Below, in pieces: positions 35,705-45,486 of a DNA stretch of 64,000 bases. This DNA comes from Funiculus sociatus GB2-C1. Lineage in GTDB: Bacteria > Cyanobacteriota > Cyanobacteriia > Cyanobacteriales > FACHB-T130. Numbering within the stretch: position 1 is the first letter of the stretch; every line of letters starts with the position of its first letter. Both the position numbers and the translations under genes were made by a program. The notes under the pieces are model-generated. The model was not told the DNA's origin. It saw only the letters and a list, made by a program, of their open reading frames with translations, and did not search any database. The DNA is taken from NCBI RefSeq assembly GCF_039962115.1, contig NZ_JAMPKJ010000016.1:1-64000 (forward strand). The letters run 5' to 3'.

Positions 35705-37600
35705 TTAAGAAATAACATTGCGCATATAACCCCACTTACCGCCGCTGAAAAATAGTTCGCCATTATTGCTGTCCACTTTCCATTCTCCACCAATATTAAA
35801 CAGCGCCAGTCCTTGCGAAAAGGGCTTAGCTACATCAAATTCTGTGGGAATTACCAGTTTCCCATTTTTGTCAATATAGCCCCATTTCCCAGCAATCTTT
35901 ACCGCCGCGAGTCCTTCAGAAAAGGATTCAGCCTCCTCAAATTGCGGTGGTATTATCACCTGAGCAGTTTTATTAATATATTCCCATTTTCCAGCCATTT
36001 TTGCTGCCGCCAGCCCTTCGGAAAAAGACTTAGCATCATCAAATTGCGGCGGTAATATAACCCTTCCGGTCATATCAATATAGCCGTATTTGCCGCCAAC
36101 ACTTATCAATGCTAACCCCTCAGAAAAGCTATCAGCGCTATCAAATTGCAAAGGGATGACAGTATTCCAAAGTTTATTAATGTAGCCCCACTTGTTATTA
36201 ATTTTGACTGCTGCCAGCCCTTGTGAAAAAGATTCAGCATCATCAACTTGCAGCAGAATTAAAAGTTTCCCTGTATTGTCGATATAGCCATATTTGTTGC
36301 CAACTTTTACTAATCCTAGCCCTTCTTTTAAAGGTTCAGCGCGGTCAAACTGTAATCGGCTGACAAGTTTACCTGTTTTGTCAATATAACCCCACTTGTA
36401 GCCGATTTTTGCAGGCGCTAACCCGTTATTATAAGAATCAGCCCAATCAAATTGGGGCTGAGTTACGATTGTTCCTCTACTATCTATATAGCTGTATTTG
36501 CCGCTAGTTCTCCGCTCAGTAAAGCCAAGCTTTTTTAAGTCTGAGGGCTTAAATGGTGCAGGTTGAGCGTAGGGGCCTGAACGCAAGGCTTTAGCTAAAG
36601 CGTCGTTGTCTTCTCGCAGACCTTCGTAGAAGAACAACACCTCGCCTGGAATACCACGAGAACGATTGTAAGCGATCGCTTGTAAAAGGTAGTCGGGACT
36701 GATGCGATACGACCCCACCTTTAACAGGATACCAGGCATCAAAAAAGGCAGTTGCCAAGTTGTAAATTGCTGGGTGACGATACTATCAATCAGCTGTTTG
36801 TAGCTCAAGAAGTCGCGGCGATAAAGTTGCGGGTGCAGCATATCGATCAGCCCCCGGTCAAGCCAAGCTATGGCATCTTGCAGATATTCTTGAAGCGCCC
36901 AACCGGGGAGACTGGGTGCCATCGAAATTATCAAGCCTGGTTTAACATTAATGAGTTCCTGATACAGACGAGTTAAGAAATCAGTGAGAATATCTGCACG
37001 CCACTGAAGCCACTGCGGATCTCTGGAGTTTTGCGGCGGGTTTTGATTAAATTGCCGAAAGTAGCGATCGCTTGTTCCCCGGTCATAACCACCTTCGCTA
37101 GGAAGCGCCGGAAGTCGGTCATCGCCTTGGATACCATCAATATCATAATTTTTAGCAACTTCTAGTAACAGGTTCAGCAGGAAATCTTGCACCTCAGAAT
37201 CGAACGCATTCATCCACTCAAAACTGTTCTTTTTCAGAATATTGCCGTTGAAGTCGCGGCCAGCCCAATGAGGTTTTTTTGCGAGGATGTGTCCACCATT
37301 TTGATTGTAAGAAGAGGCGAATCCATATTCAAACCAAGGGATAACCCCCATTCCTACCCGACGTGCTTCGATAATAATTTCGGCTAAGGGGTCGCGTCCA
37401 ACAAATCGCGAGTCGATTTCTACACCAAAATTTTCCCGCATAACTTTACTGGGATAGAAAGTATAAGCATTGTTCCAAACAACAGGAAATACGACATTAA
37501 ATCCCGTTTGCGCGAGAAAATCCATCGCCTCGGCAATGTTTTGCCGGGAATTCAAAACTTTGCTATCTGTGCTAGTAATCCAAACGCCACGAGTTTCCAT
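35705..37600 (-). CDS. GHL10-type glycosidase with WG repeats
   Basis: 631 residues. Residues 1-about 330 form a DUF187/GHL10-like glycosyl-hydrolase barrel (ETRGVWITSTDSKVL, VFPVVWNNAYTFYPS, GVIPWFEYGFASSYN, DIDGIQGDDRLPALPSEGGY, LIISMAPSLPGW). From about 365 onward come about seven WG repeats of the form KWGYID-TGKLVIPPQFD-AESFSEGLAAVKIG. No signal peptide is seen at the chosen start. Its ATG overlaps the stop of the upstream SLH gene (TAATG), so the pair is translationally coupled. Cell-envelope glycan cleavage is likely. Confidence 0.8.
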   Translation of the reverse strand: METRGVWITSTDSKVLNSRQNIAEAMDFLAQTGFNVVFPVVWNNAYTFYPSKVMRENFGVEIDSRFVGRDPLAEIIIEARRVGMGVIPWFEYGFASSYNQNGGHILAKKPHWAGRDFNGNILKKNSFEWMNAFDSEVQDFLLNLLLEVAKNYDIDGIQGDDRLPALPSEGGYDRGTSDRYFRQFNQNPPQNSRDPQWLQWRADILTDFLTRLYQELINVKPGLIISMAPSLPGWALQEYLQDAIAWLDRGLIDMLHPQLYRRDFLSYKQLIDSIVTQQFTTWQLPFLMPGILLKVGSYRISPDYLLQAIAYNRSRGIPGEVLFFYEGLREDNDALAKALRSGPYAQPAPFKPSDLKKLGFTERRTSGKYSYIDSRGTIVTQPQFDWADSYNNGLAPAKIGYKWGYIDKTGKLVSRLQFDRAEPLKEGLGLVKVGNKYGYIDNTGKLLILLQVDDAESFSQGLAAVKINNKWGYINKLWNTVIPLQFDSADSFSEGLALISVGGKYGYIDMTGRVILPPQFDDAKSFSEGLAAAKMAGKWEYINKTAQVIIPPQFEEAESFSEGLAAVKIAGKWGYIDKNGKLVIPTEFDVAKPFSQGLALFNIGGEWKVDSNNGELFFSGGKWGYMRNVIS

Positions 37601-38472
37601 TACTCTCTCTTTGCCTTATATTGCCTGACCAGTGCCACTCCATCCGAGAAAGCATCAGCCTCATCAAATTGTGGCGCGATTACGAGTTTACCTGTTTTGT
37701 CAATATAGCCCCATTTTTCCCCGATTTTGACTCTTGCCATCCCTTCGGAAAAGGCATCAGCTTCTTCAAATTGCGCCCCAATGACAATAAATTCCATTCC
37801 CGGAATGTACTGCAACGGCACTCCAGAGATTTTTAAAGCACGACAAATCAATGCTGCTACCTCGCCTCTGGTGGCGTTTTGATTGGGGTTGAAGCGCCTA
37901 ACATTAGGATAATTAACCACAAGATATCTTTCGGTTGCGGATGCGATCGCATTTATCGCATAACTAGGAATTTCTAAACCATCATCAAAATACTTTTTTA
38001 TTGTTTCACTGGGTGTTTTCGTAGGGCTATACTTTAATCCCGACACCATAGCAACAAAAGTTTGCACTCGCGGAATTTGTTGGTTTGGTTTAAAAGTTCG
38101 ATCCGGATAACCAGACAAAAAACCCGCCCGATATACAGCTTGAATCGCTTGATTTGCCCAATGATTTGATGGCACATCAACAAAGGTAATAGCATTACGT
38201 ATTGGTGCGGCGTTGGGAAATGCTTTCCGCAGCAGTGCCGCAAATTCCGCTCTCGTCACTGGTGCATTAGGGCGAAAACTTCCATCCGGGTACCCACTAA
38301 TTAAATTGCGCTGGGAGAGCTGCTTAATACAATCTTGCGCCCAATGATTTTGAATATCAGAAAATATTGGATTATTCAACTTTAATAACTCCCAATTTTT
38401 TACATATATCCTCGTTCCCAGTATCAACCTGGAAACCCATCTTAATTGAGGGTGAGGCTCAGTAATAAACAT
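37600..38472 (-). CDS. SLH-domain protein ending in WG repeats
   Basis: 290 residues. Three S-layer-homology units are visible: FSDIQNHWAQDCIKQL with GYPDGSFRPNAPVTRAEFAA; FVDVPSNHWANQAIQAVYRA with GYPDRTFKPNQQI; and a weaker unit ending in FNPNQNATRGEVAALI. The end carries about one and a half WG repeats (GEKWGYIDKTGKLVIAPQFD) and stops inside the next one (VALVRQYKAKRE). No signal peptide is seen. The first 30 residues fall in a dispersed repeat, so the real start may be nearer to KLNNPIFSDI. It pairs with the following WG-repeat glycosidase. Confidence 0.7.
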   Translation of the reverse strand: MFITEPHPQLRWVSRLILGTRIYVKNWELLKLNNPIFSDIQNHWAQDCIKQLSQRNLISGYPDGSFRPNAPVTRAEFAALLRKAFPNAAPIRNAITFVDVPSNHWANQAIQAVYRAGFLSGYPDRTFKPNQQIPRVQTFVAMVSGLKYSPTKTPSETIKKYFDDGLEIPSYAINAIASATERYLVVNYPNVRRFNPNQNATRGEVAALICRALKISGVPLQYIPGMEFIVIGAQFEEADAFSEGMARVKIGEKWGYIDKTGKLVIAPQFDEADAFSDGVALVRQYKAKRE

Positions 38473-38496
38473 TCACAGGCTCAGCCTGGGAACCAG
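38408..38496. repeat. Degenerate TTCCCAGGCT-type palindromes
   Basis: Contains CGTTCCCAGTATCAACCTGG and AGGCTCAGCCTGGGAACC, both related to the perfect copy at 42320-42343. The presumed start of the SLH gene lies between them. Confidence 0.5.
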
Positions 38497-38572
38497 AAAA
38501 AGCCTGCTCTTCTGAGGCTTCGCTGGTTCGCCTTGGAGTTTACTCTTTCTGTTTGGTGTATTTTTTCTCTAA

Positions 38573-39763
38573 TTAAGCATCAAAATCCTCTTGATCGACT
38601 ATTTTGATTTTACTGACGGCGGTAGTTGCTTTGTCCCGCGCTTCTTGAACATTTCTCCCTTTTGCCAAAGTTACGCCCATTCTGCGCCCCGGACGTGAAT
38701 TAGGCTTGCCAAATAACCTCACGTCTACATCTGGTTCTGATAAAGCATCTTGCACTCCCACAAAAGCTATGGAATTAGAATTTCTCTTTGCCAATATTAC
38801 TGCACTTGCTGAAGCTCCTAGCTGTTCAATTTTTGGAATTGGCAAGTCTAAAACAGCTCTCAAATGTAGTTCAAATTCATTTATGTTCTGCGAAATTAAT
38901 GTCACCATTCCAGTATCGTGAGGACGGGGAGAAAGCTCAGAAAAAATTACTGAATCTTTGGTGATAAAGAACTCAACCCCGAAGATACCTGCGCCTCCCA
39001 AAGCATCAGTAATTTTTTGCGCGATCGCTTGCGCTTCCTGAAGCAATTCTTCAGAAAGAACTGCTGGTTGCCACGACTCTCGATAATCTCCCCTTTCTTG
39101 GAGATGCCCAATGGGAGGACAAAAAATTGTCGGCGCATTCCACTGTTTAATTGTTAGCAAGGTAATTTCTAACTCAAACGGAATAAACTCCTCGACAATA
39201 AGTTTTTGACTGTCCCCTCTGGAACCTTCAATTGCATATTTCCACGCCGTCTGAATCTTCTCTGGAGACTCAACAACCGACTGACCTTTTCCAGATGATG
39301 ACATAACAGGTTTCACTACATTAGGAAACCCAATTTTTCCCGAAACCTCAATCAGTTCTTCCAGGGTTGTTGCATAACCATATTTAGCCGTTCTGATTCC
39401 CAACTTTTGATGCGCGAGTTCCCTGATTCTGTCTCGATTCATCGTGTAATGGGTAGCAGTTGCAGTGGGAATAACTATCATACCTCGCTGCTCAAATTCA
39501 ATCAGTTTTTCGGTTCTGATGGCTTCAATTTCAGGAATAATAAAATTAGGTTTGTGTTTCTGCACGATGCTTTCCAGTTGGTCTGGACTCAGCATGGAAA
39601 TAACTTCTGACTCATCAGCTACTTGCATGGCTGGAGCATTATGATATCGATCCACGGCAATCACATAGTTACCCAGACGTTGAGCAGCAATGGTAAATTC
39701 TTTACCAAGTTCTCCTGAACCAAGCAGCATTAGTTTTTGAGGAAGTTTCAGAGATTTTTTCAT
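38573..39763 (-). CDS. purT: Formate-dependent GAR transformylase PurT
   Basis: A 396-residue ATP-grasp enzyme of expected length. Signature segments are KLMLLGSGELGKEFTIAAQR, VIPEIEAIRTEKLIEFE, FPNVVKPVMSSSGKGQSVV (ATP-grasp lysine and loop), GIFGVEFFITKD and ELSPRPHDTGMVTLISQN. It makes formyl-glycinamide ribonucleotide from formate and ATP in purine synthesis. A single gene with no purine neighbours. Confidence 0.95.
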   Translation of the reverse strand: MKKSLKLPQKLMLLGSGELGKEFTIAAQRLGNYVIAVDRYHNAPAMQVADESEVISMLSPDQLESIVQKHKPNFIIPEIEAIRTEKLIEFEQRGMIVIPTATATHYTMNRDRIRELAHQKLGIRTAKYGYATTLEELIEVSGKIGFPNVVKPVMSSSGKGQSVVESPEKIQTAWKYAIEGSRGDSQKLIVEEFIPFELEITLLTIKQWNAPTIFCPPIGHLQERGDYRESWQPAVLSEELLQEAQAIAQKITDALGGAGIFGVEFFITKDSVIFSELSPRPHDTGMVTLISQNINEFELHLRAVLDLPIPKIEQLGASASAVILAKRNSNSIAFVGVQDALSEPDVDVRLFGKPNSRPGRRMGVTLAKGRNVQEARDKATTAVSKIKIVDQEDFDA

Positions 39764-40023
39764 TGATTACTTTATTTTGCTTCGTCAACTCATTGTAAAA
39801 CTAAATAGAGCAATTTTTATCTTCTACGGTTGCTTTTAAAACTAAAAATTATAAAGTGAGTGTAGGTTGAGTTGCCTTAACTGCGCCAGGAGTAGTTCGT
39901 TAATTTTCACAAATCAAATTGCTACTATTTTATGATTAATTTATAGTAATACCAGGCTTTTCTCATAATTTATGGCTAAGCTAGTAATCAGTAGAGGTGG
40001 AGTGGCAATAAATATTTTAATAA

Positions 40024-41475
40024 ATGAGTTTGATAAATGCCTATCAAAAGGGAATTAGCTACATAAGGGAACGCATTGATCCGTTTTCACTTCGGTTTCG
40101 TCTCACAGTAGGTATCTCGGCTGTTTCAATTTTTGGAGTCAGTAGCGTTGCTGTTTGGACGACTTGGAAAATGCAGCAGATTCTTATCAATGCTCCCAAA
40201 CAGAATATTCAGCATATTGCCAAACACTTTGAGCGAGATGTTGAATTGTACAGTGAAATGATGTCTGTACAAACTGGGATGCAAAAAGCAATTGATAACC
40301 GCACAACTTCCAATTTACTGATATGGGTGAGCAATCCGAATGGTAGAATTGTTGCTCAGTCTCAATCTTTATTTACTCCACATTGGCAGGCAAACAGCAC
40401 TTCTGAGGTACTACTGTCCCTTTCAAGGATGCCGATTAAACCCCAAATTTATAAAATAAACAAACACTACTTTGTAATTTTTGGTAAGCCTTTGATTGTG
40501 AAAAGCGCCATAGTTGGCAACTTTTACGTAGTACAGGACATTACTAGCGAACAAACTATGTTTATTGCAGTGGTTCGCAGCATGAGGATTTCTTATATTT
40601 TAGCAGTTCTTATAGTGACGGTGGCAATTGCTATTTATGTGAAGCGATCGCTTGAACCCTTGCGACAAATGAGCCAAATGACTAAAGTAATTTCGGTTGA
40701 AGATTTAGGGGAAGCAAAATTGCATCTTGTTAATGCTCCTAGCGAAGTTAAGGAATTAGCCGATACCTTTAATATGATGTTATATCGAATATCAGAATCG
40801 TGGGAGCAGCAGCGTCAATTTGTTAGCAATGTTTCTCATGAGTTGCGGACACCTTTAACTATTGTTCATGGCTATTTACAAAGTACGCTACGACGAAGTA
40901 ATAACTTAACAGAAGCACAACAAGAAGCTCTTTCCATTGCAGCTTCTGAAACAGATAGCACTATCCGTTTATTACAAGATTTACTCGATTTGGCGCGGGC
41001 GGATAGCGGTTATATACATTTCCATGTAGAAAATATGGTGCTAAATGATTTGGTTGCAGAGGTGGTGGTAATGGCGCAACAATTTAGCAGTAGAGCGATC
41101 GCTATCTCTACAACCTCATACCCTATCAAGGTAAAAGCCGATCGCAACCGTCTCAAACAAGTGCTGATCAACCTGATTGATAATGCTTTGAAATACTCGG
41201 AAATCGATGAATCTATAAGTATAAAATTAGACAAAACAAGCGACAATGTAACTATCCAAGTTTGTGACAAGGGTTGTGGGATTCCCCTACAACAACAAAC
41301 CCGCATCTTTGAGCGGTTTTATCGCGTGGATGAAGCTAGAGCGCGTTCTACTGGCGGCGCAGGGTTGGGTTTATCCATCGTTAAAACTCTCGTTGAGGGA
41401 ATGGATGGAAGTGTTACGGTACTATCCAAACTAGGTGAAGGTAGTGTTTTTACAGTCACTTTACCCACACCATAA
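40024..41475 (+). CDS. Membrane sensor histidine kinase
   Basis: 483 residues. Membrane helices are near 24-46 and 190-208, enclosing a periplasmic sensing domain of about 140 residues, then HAMP (LEPLRQMSQMTKVIS). The phosphorylated histidine is in FVSNVSHELRTPLTIVHGYL (near 272). The ATPase domain has the N-box LINLIDNALKYSE, G1 CDKGCGIP, the F-box IFERFYRVDEARA and G2 GGAGLGLSIV. It lies 58 bases ahead of its response regulator. The signal sensed is not evident. Confidence 0.93.
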   Translation: MSLINAYQKGISYIRERIDPFSLRFRLTVGISAVSIFGVSSVAVWTTWKMQQILINAPKQNIQHIAKHFERDVELYSEMMSVQTGMQKAIDNRTTSNLLIWVSNPNGRIVAQSQSLFTPHWQANSTSEVLLSLSRMPIKPQIYKINKHYFVIFGKPLIVKSAIVGNFYVVQDITSEQTMFIAVVRSMRISYILAVLIVTVAIAIYVKRSLEPLRQMSQMTKVISVEDLGEAKLHLVNAPSEVKELADTFNMMLYRISESWEQQRQFVSNVSHELRTPLTIVHGYLQSTLRRSNNLTEAQQEALSIAASETDSTIRLLQDLLDLARADSGYIHFHVENMVLNDLVAEVVVMAQQFSSRAIAISTTSYPIKVKADRNRLKQVLINLIDNALKYSEIDESISIKLDKTSDNVTIQVCDKGCGIPLQQQTRIFERFYRVDEARARSTGGAGLGLSIVKTLVEGMDGSVTVLSKLGEGSVFTVTLPTP

Positions 41476-41533
41476 TTAAAACCTTACTTCCAATTTCTCT
41501 TTCTTTTTCTTTTACCTTTGGGGTTCATTAACT

Positions 41534-42208
41534 ATGACAGCACATATCTTGCTAGTAGAAGATGAAGTCAAACTGGCTCGATTTATAGAGTTAGAACTGG
41601 GTTATGAAGGATATCAAGTCAGCGTAGCTAACGACGGTTTATCAGGAATCACAGCAGCGCGAGAATCTAATCCCGATTTACTTATTTTAGATTGGATGCT
41701 TCCTGGTTTATCGGGATTAGAAATTTGTCGCCGCTTGCGAACAACTGGGAATAAAGTCCCGATTATTTTATTAACAGCAAAAGATGAAGTAAGCGATCGC
41801 GTAGCTGGTTTAGATGCGGGAGCTGATGACTATGTAGTTAAACCCTTTAGTATCGAAGAATTGTTAGCCAGAGTCCGTGCTCACTTGCGGAGAACGCAAG
41901 AAGAAAATCCGGATATTTTGCAATTTGAAGATTTAAGTTTAAATCGTACCACGCGAGAAGTTTTCCGAGGCGATCGCGCTATTGAATTAACAGCAAAAGA
42001 ATTCGATTTACTGCAACACTTACTCGCTCATCCCCGACAAGTGATTACACGCGATCGCATTCTCGAACAAGTTTGGGGCTACGACTTTATGGGCGATTCC
42101 AACATCATCGAAGTTTATATTCGCTACCTGCGCCTGAAACTCGAAGAAAACAACGAAAAGCGCCTAGTTCAAACCGTGCGCGGCGTTGGTTATGTGCTGC
42201 GAAATTAA
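41534..42208 (+). CDS. OmpR-family response regulator
   Basis: 224 residues. The receiver domain has ILLVEDE, the phospho-acceptor in LLILDWMLPG (near residue 53), LLTAKDE and VVKPF. The winged-helix DNA-binding domain begins near 125 (LSLNRTTREVFRGDRAIELT, ending VRGVGYVLR). The sequence is closest in feel to the cyanobacterial NrrA/Rre37 and RppA regulators, but the exact orthologue cannot be assigned. It is co-transcribed with the kinase upstream. Confidence 0.93.
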   Translation: MTAHILLVEDEVKLARFIELELGYEGYQVSVANDGLSGITAARESNPDLLILDWMLPGLSGLEICRRLRTTGNKVPIILLTAKDEVSDRVAGLDAGADDYVVKPFSIEELLARVRAHLRRTQEENPDILQFEDLSLNRTTREVFRGDRAIELTAKEFDLLQHLLAHPRQVITRDRILEQVWGYDFMGDSNIIEVYIRYLRLKLEENNEKRLVQTVRGVGYVLRN

Positions 42209-42319
42209 TTTTTTGAGTAGCGCAGCCTGGAATGAAGGAGCGATCGCTACTTTTTCTCACTCAGCTTATCCTTTACTAATGCTCAACTAACCCAAGCAAA
42301 AGAGGATTAGGTTACTGTC

Positions 42320-42343
42320 GTTCCCAGGCTGGAGCCTGGGAAC
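42320..42343. repeat. Perfect GTTCCCAGGCT palindrome
   Basis: GTTCCCAGGCT-GG-AGCCTGGGAAC between two convergent genes. A common form of dispersed cyanobacterial repeat that may also serve as a bidirectional terminator. Degenerate copies lie at 38408-38496. Confidence 0.65.
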
Positions 42344-42372
42344 AAGAACAGGAGGAACGAGAAGAGCGTGGC

Positions 42373-43089
42373 TTAAAGTGGAGAACTCTGCACCAAAGTA
42401 GTCTGTAACGCTCCTTGTTCATTTGGTTGCATCATATTCATAATAATCGCCACGGTGCGTCCATCGGGAGCTAGACGCACTTCCCTAAGCGTATATTTCA
42501 TAGCATTTTCGCGGTAATTGTTCAGCGTACTAAGAGTACGTTTGCGATAATTAGCAGTCACCTCAAGACGCAAAGCAGCACGATCCACTTCAGCATTACC
42601 TCCATATGCCACTGAAGGGATATACTTTTGCTGCATCAAAACCTCTAATTTCTCTTTCTTATCATTCAAAATGAAAGTATAAGTTTCGCTCCCATCGGCG
42701 TTAGTTTTGCGAGAAAGGACTGGCAATTTTCTTCCAGGTGCGGGACGATTTAGCTTCAAATTGTAGCGAATAATCGATGTTTTCTTAAGTAATTGATTTT
42801 CCGCCGATTTAGTAGTTAAACTTGGGGCTGTTTCCCTAGCTTCGTCAGTATATTCAGTTTCTAAACAGCCATTCTCAATGCAGGTGTTTCTCGGCAAATT
42901 TATAATTTGTAGTTTGGCTTTAGGAACGTCTGTCGCCGCGTTTCGATAACTTTCGAGATATATATAGTAACGGCTATCCGTCGAAAAACCAGACAGTTGA
43001 TGACTTGTTTTGTAGACATCTGCTAATACTTGAGAGGAAATGAGTGCGGCGCTAGCTGCCATTAGGGAAATTACGGAAAAACGTCTCAT
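42373..43089 (-). CDS. Secreted hypothetical protein
   Basis: 238 residues with a signal peptide (RRFSVISLMAASAALISSQ, cleavage near VLADV). The mature part is a mixed strand-rich domain with a cysteine pair in NTCIENGCLETEY and a repeated YNLKLNRPAPG/YTFILNDKKEK style. The function is not recognised; the domain DVYKTSHQLSGFSTDSRYYI may be diagnostic of a cyanobacterial family (predicted secreted, DUF2259-like). Periplasmic location is inferred. Confidence 0.65.
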   Translation of the reverse strand: MRRFSVISLMAASAALISSQVLADVYKTSHQLSGFSTDSRYYIYLESYRNAATDVPKAKLQIINLPRNTCIENGCLETEYTDEARETAPSLTTKSAENQLLKKTSIIRYNLKLNRPAPGRKLPVLSRKTNADGSETYTFILNDKKEKLEVLMQQKYIPSVAYGGNAEVDRAALRLEVTANYRKRTLSTLNNYRENAMKYTLREVRLAPDGRTVAIIMNMMQPNEQGALQTTLVQSSPL

Positions 43090-44375
43090 ATTAATTTTGA
43101 ATGTTCACTAATTCAATTTTATATCGCGGACAGCTTAACGCATCAGAGGACTGCGGCGGTGATCAACTAAATACCGCTTCTGTGCCATGTGTTCAAAGAT
43201 ATTCGTTGCCATCGACTGAACTTGGACTCGCCTGCTACGCTCCACTTGTAACACATTTGCTACAAGAACGACGTAAGCGATGGCTTCGCCTCGGACGGAG
43301 TTTTACGCATTCCGAACTTCTGTGACAATAATCTTTGTTTCTATGTCAATGTAGCTTGTATTTTTAAATATTTGCTTTCAGGAATAGGGAATCTCCTTCC
43401 AGCCGCACAAGACTCTCCGTCCAGGGTGAATGCCAAGACTACCAGTTCCCTGCGACTAGACAGCACTCATAGCTTCGATATCTTTTCTCTCGAAGACTTG
43501 ATAGAAAGCTTGATTCGCCGTTAAATCAACCCTTTTGGGTTAACATTCTATCTCCCTCTGACCAAACGAACGCAGAGAAGGCGATCGCATATATGCCTCT
43601 TCTATCTGGGGCATTGATAGGAAAGCTGTTATGAACCCCAAGGTAGCTAGAAACGTTGCTGTCGCTACCTTATAGCTCATTAAATCAAAACCCCTCTGCA
43701 CTATCGTTAATTCTGCTACACAAGCCGTTTATGACACTTTCCCTAGCGTTACCCCCAGAAGGCGATCGCATCTTTGTGAGGATATGCAATTACTAATAGA
43801 TTTATCTGTAAATGCGAAACGCTTACTGCCAATTTTTTTAAAGCATTATCACGTAATTAAAAAACTAAGGAATTAGTAGATATAATAAGGGTTTTAAGGG
43901 ATAAATTTAGCCAAATTATCAGAAATAGGTGTAAACATCACGATAATATGAATTTATTATGTCAAAGCAAATTTAAAGTATTAATAGCTAGTAGAAATGA
44001 GCAATAAAGCTGTAATTTAACTAGCCCATAAAATCCCGTAATTACCTGAATATAACGGTGACGACTCTTCGCGGAACTTGTTGCCAGCTACTTGGAATAT
44101 TTTTATCCGAAGTATCAGGTGCTAAACACCTATTCTTGGTGAAGATAATTGTTTATTGTCTTCTTTCTGTAGTAAAAATTTTTATGTCTTTTTTCTGATG
44201 AGCGGTAGCTAATGAGTTTTTCCTGAGAGAAACATTAATTCTCACTGAAAATATCTATAAATCTCATAAGTAAAATATCACTCTAAAATAATCTATACCC
44301 CAATCTATTGAGCAACAATTTATTTAACCCGGAAACATCGACTCAGCCATCGTAATTTTGCCTGAAGGATTAAAA
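43090..44375. other. 1.3 kb without a convincing gene
   Basis: No frame has good coding character. A 25-codon frame on the minus strand (43135-43212, beginning MATNIFEHMAQKRYLVDH) is neat but very short. Around 43400-43560 the sequence is less AT-rich, with TTAAATCAACCCTTTTGGGTTAAC (a palindrome-like stretch), and may be an old insertion or a structured RNA. From 43850 it is strongly AT-rich. The promoter of the DM13 gene should be near the end. Confidence 0.4.
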
Positions 44376-44879
44376 ATGATGAAACTGAACCACTTCGTAA
44401 TACTAGGCATGACTCTTGTCGTAAGTTCTGAAGTAGCGACAGGAGTTGTAGGAAATACACTATTAAATGCAGTTAATCCCTCAACAAACTTAAATGGAAT
44501 TGCTGTAGCCCAAACTCGCCCTGCAACTCGCCCTGGAGTCTTTGTTGCAGGGGAAAAACCTACTTCTGGAACTGCTCGAATTATCAACGTCAATGGGCAA
44601 CGATATATAGAGTTTGATTCGTCTTTTAAGACTAGCGAGCAAGGGCCTGATCTTCATGTGATTTTAGACACATCCCAGAAGCCGCCGCAGTCTTATCAAA
44701 ACTCAAACGGCTACGTGAACCTGGGTAAATTACATAAATTCAACGGCACTCAACGCTACCCAATTCCTGCCGCTATTAATCTGGCAAACTTCAAATCTGT
44801 TGTTATTTGGTGCCGTATGGCTAACGCCACCTTTGGGTATGCCACGCTCGGCGGTACTAGCAACGCCAGCGCTCAGTAG
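44376..44879 (+). CDS. DM13-domain secreted protein
   Basis: 167 residues with an N-terminal signal-like stretch (NHFVILGMTLVVSSEVATGV). The DM13 domain follows from about residue 60: AGEKPTSGTARIINVNGQRY, FDSSFKTSEQGPDLHVIL, then GYVNLGKLHKFNGTQRY and VVIWCRMANATFGYATL. The single conserved cysteine is present. DM13 is proposed to be a redox/haem-binding domain. GAAGGA precedes ATG 44376, and ATG 44379 is possible. Confidence 0.85.
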   Translation: MMKLNHFVILGMTLVVSSEVATGVVGNTLLNAVNPSTNLNGIAVAQTRPATRPGVFVAGEKPTSGTARIINVNGQRYIEFDSSFKTSEQGPDLHVILDTSQKPPQSYQNSNGYVNLGKLHKFNGTQRYPIPAAINLANFKSVVIWCRMANATFGYATLGGTSNASAQ

Positions 44880-44964
44880 TATTTTATACAGTTATGCCCG
44901 CCATCACCGGAGTCGGTGGGTATTGCTTCCATCAGCGAAAAAACGAAAATATTAGCACAGGCGT

Positions 44965-45003
44965 TACACAGCAAGGCAAAGCAGCCCTGCTGTGTATTGC
45001 TTT
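44965..45003 (+). terminator. Rho-independent terminator after the DM13 gene
   Basis: Stem TACACAGCA (44965-44973) with TGCTGTGTA (44988-44996), followed by TTGCTTTTTG. Good position, 85 bases after the stop. Confidence 0.6.
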
Positions 45004-45107
45004 TTGTAAAAATTATCTCTTAGGGTAGGGAACATTTGGTTAAGCTTAGGTTAAGGTTACATAATTAGAGATTTTCTCAATAAACCCAATTTGATAAGAA
45101 GGTAGCC

Positions 45108-45371
45108 ATGACAAATCCTGAGCGGGCGAGCAAAAACAGTTTTCTCTACCCTCAAAGCCGCTACTACGGCTCTTTTTCCCCGGATTTTCTAGCTTTTAAT
45201 GCTAATCTGCAAGAATTTGCTCAGAAAGTCTCTTACATCTCGGCGCTAGAGACTGGAGGCAAACTTTCTCCAGAGGAAGCTTATGACCAGATAAAGTGTC
45301 TCTGGAAGCAGCTAAAGCAGAGTAAGAAATCAATGGGCATTGGCTCAGATTTATCATCAGAAACAAGATAA
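45108..45371 (+). CDS. Small cyanobacterial protein (DUF7219-like)
   Basis: 87 residues with the core FLYPQSRYYGSFSPDFLAFN followed by ANLQEFAQKVSYIS, LETGGKLSPEEAYDQIKCLW and KQLKQSKK. This pattern is shared by many short cyanobacterial proteins. No signal or membrane segment. The function is unknown. AAGG precedes the ATG at a suitable distance. Confidence 0.7.
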   Translation: MTNPERASKNSFLYPQSRYYGSFSPDFLAFNANLQEFAQKVSYISALETGGKLSPEEAYDQIKCLWKQLKQSKKSMGIGSDLSSETR

Positions 45372-45486
45372 GGTTTCTTGCATATTGGCATCTTAAATTA
45401 AACAACCGATATAAGTAGTTTTGGCAAGGGAATTGCTAACCGTAGCTTTTGTCGTCTATGGCAATAAAAAATAGAAATAGCAACTG

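Noticed and set aside
43101-43325. Plus-strand frame of 74 codons
   Set aside because: No ribosome-binding site and no family; contains the common repeat GCGATGGCTTCGCCTCGGAC.
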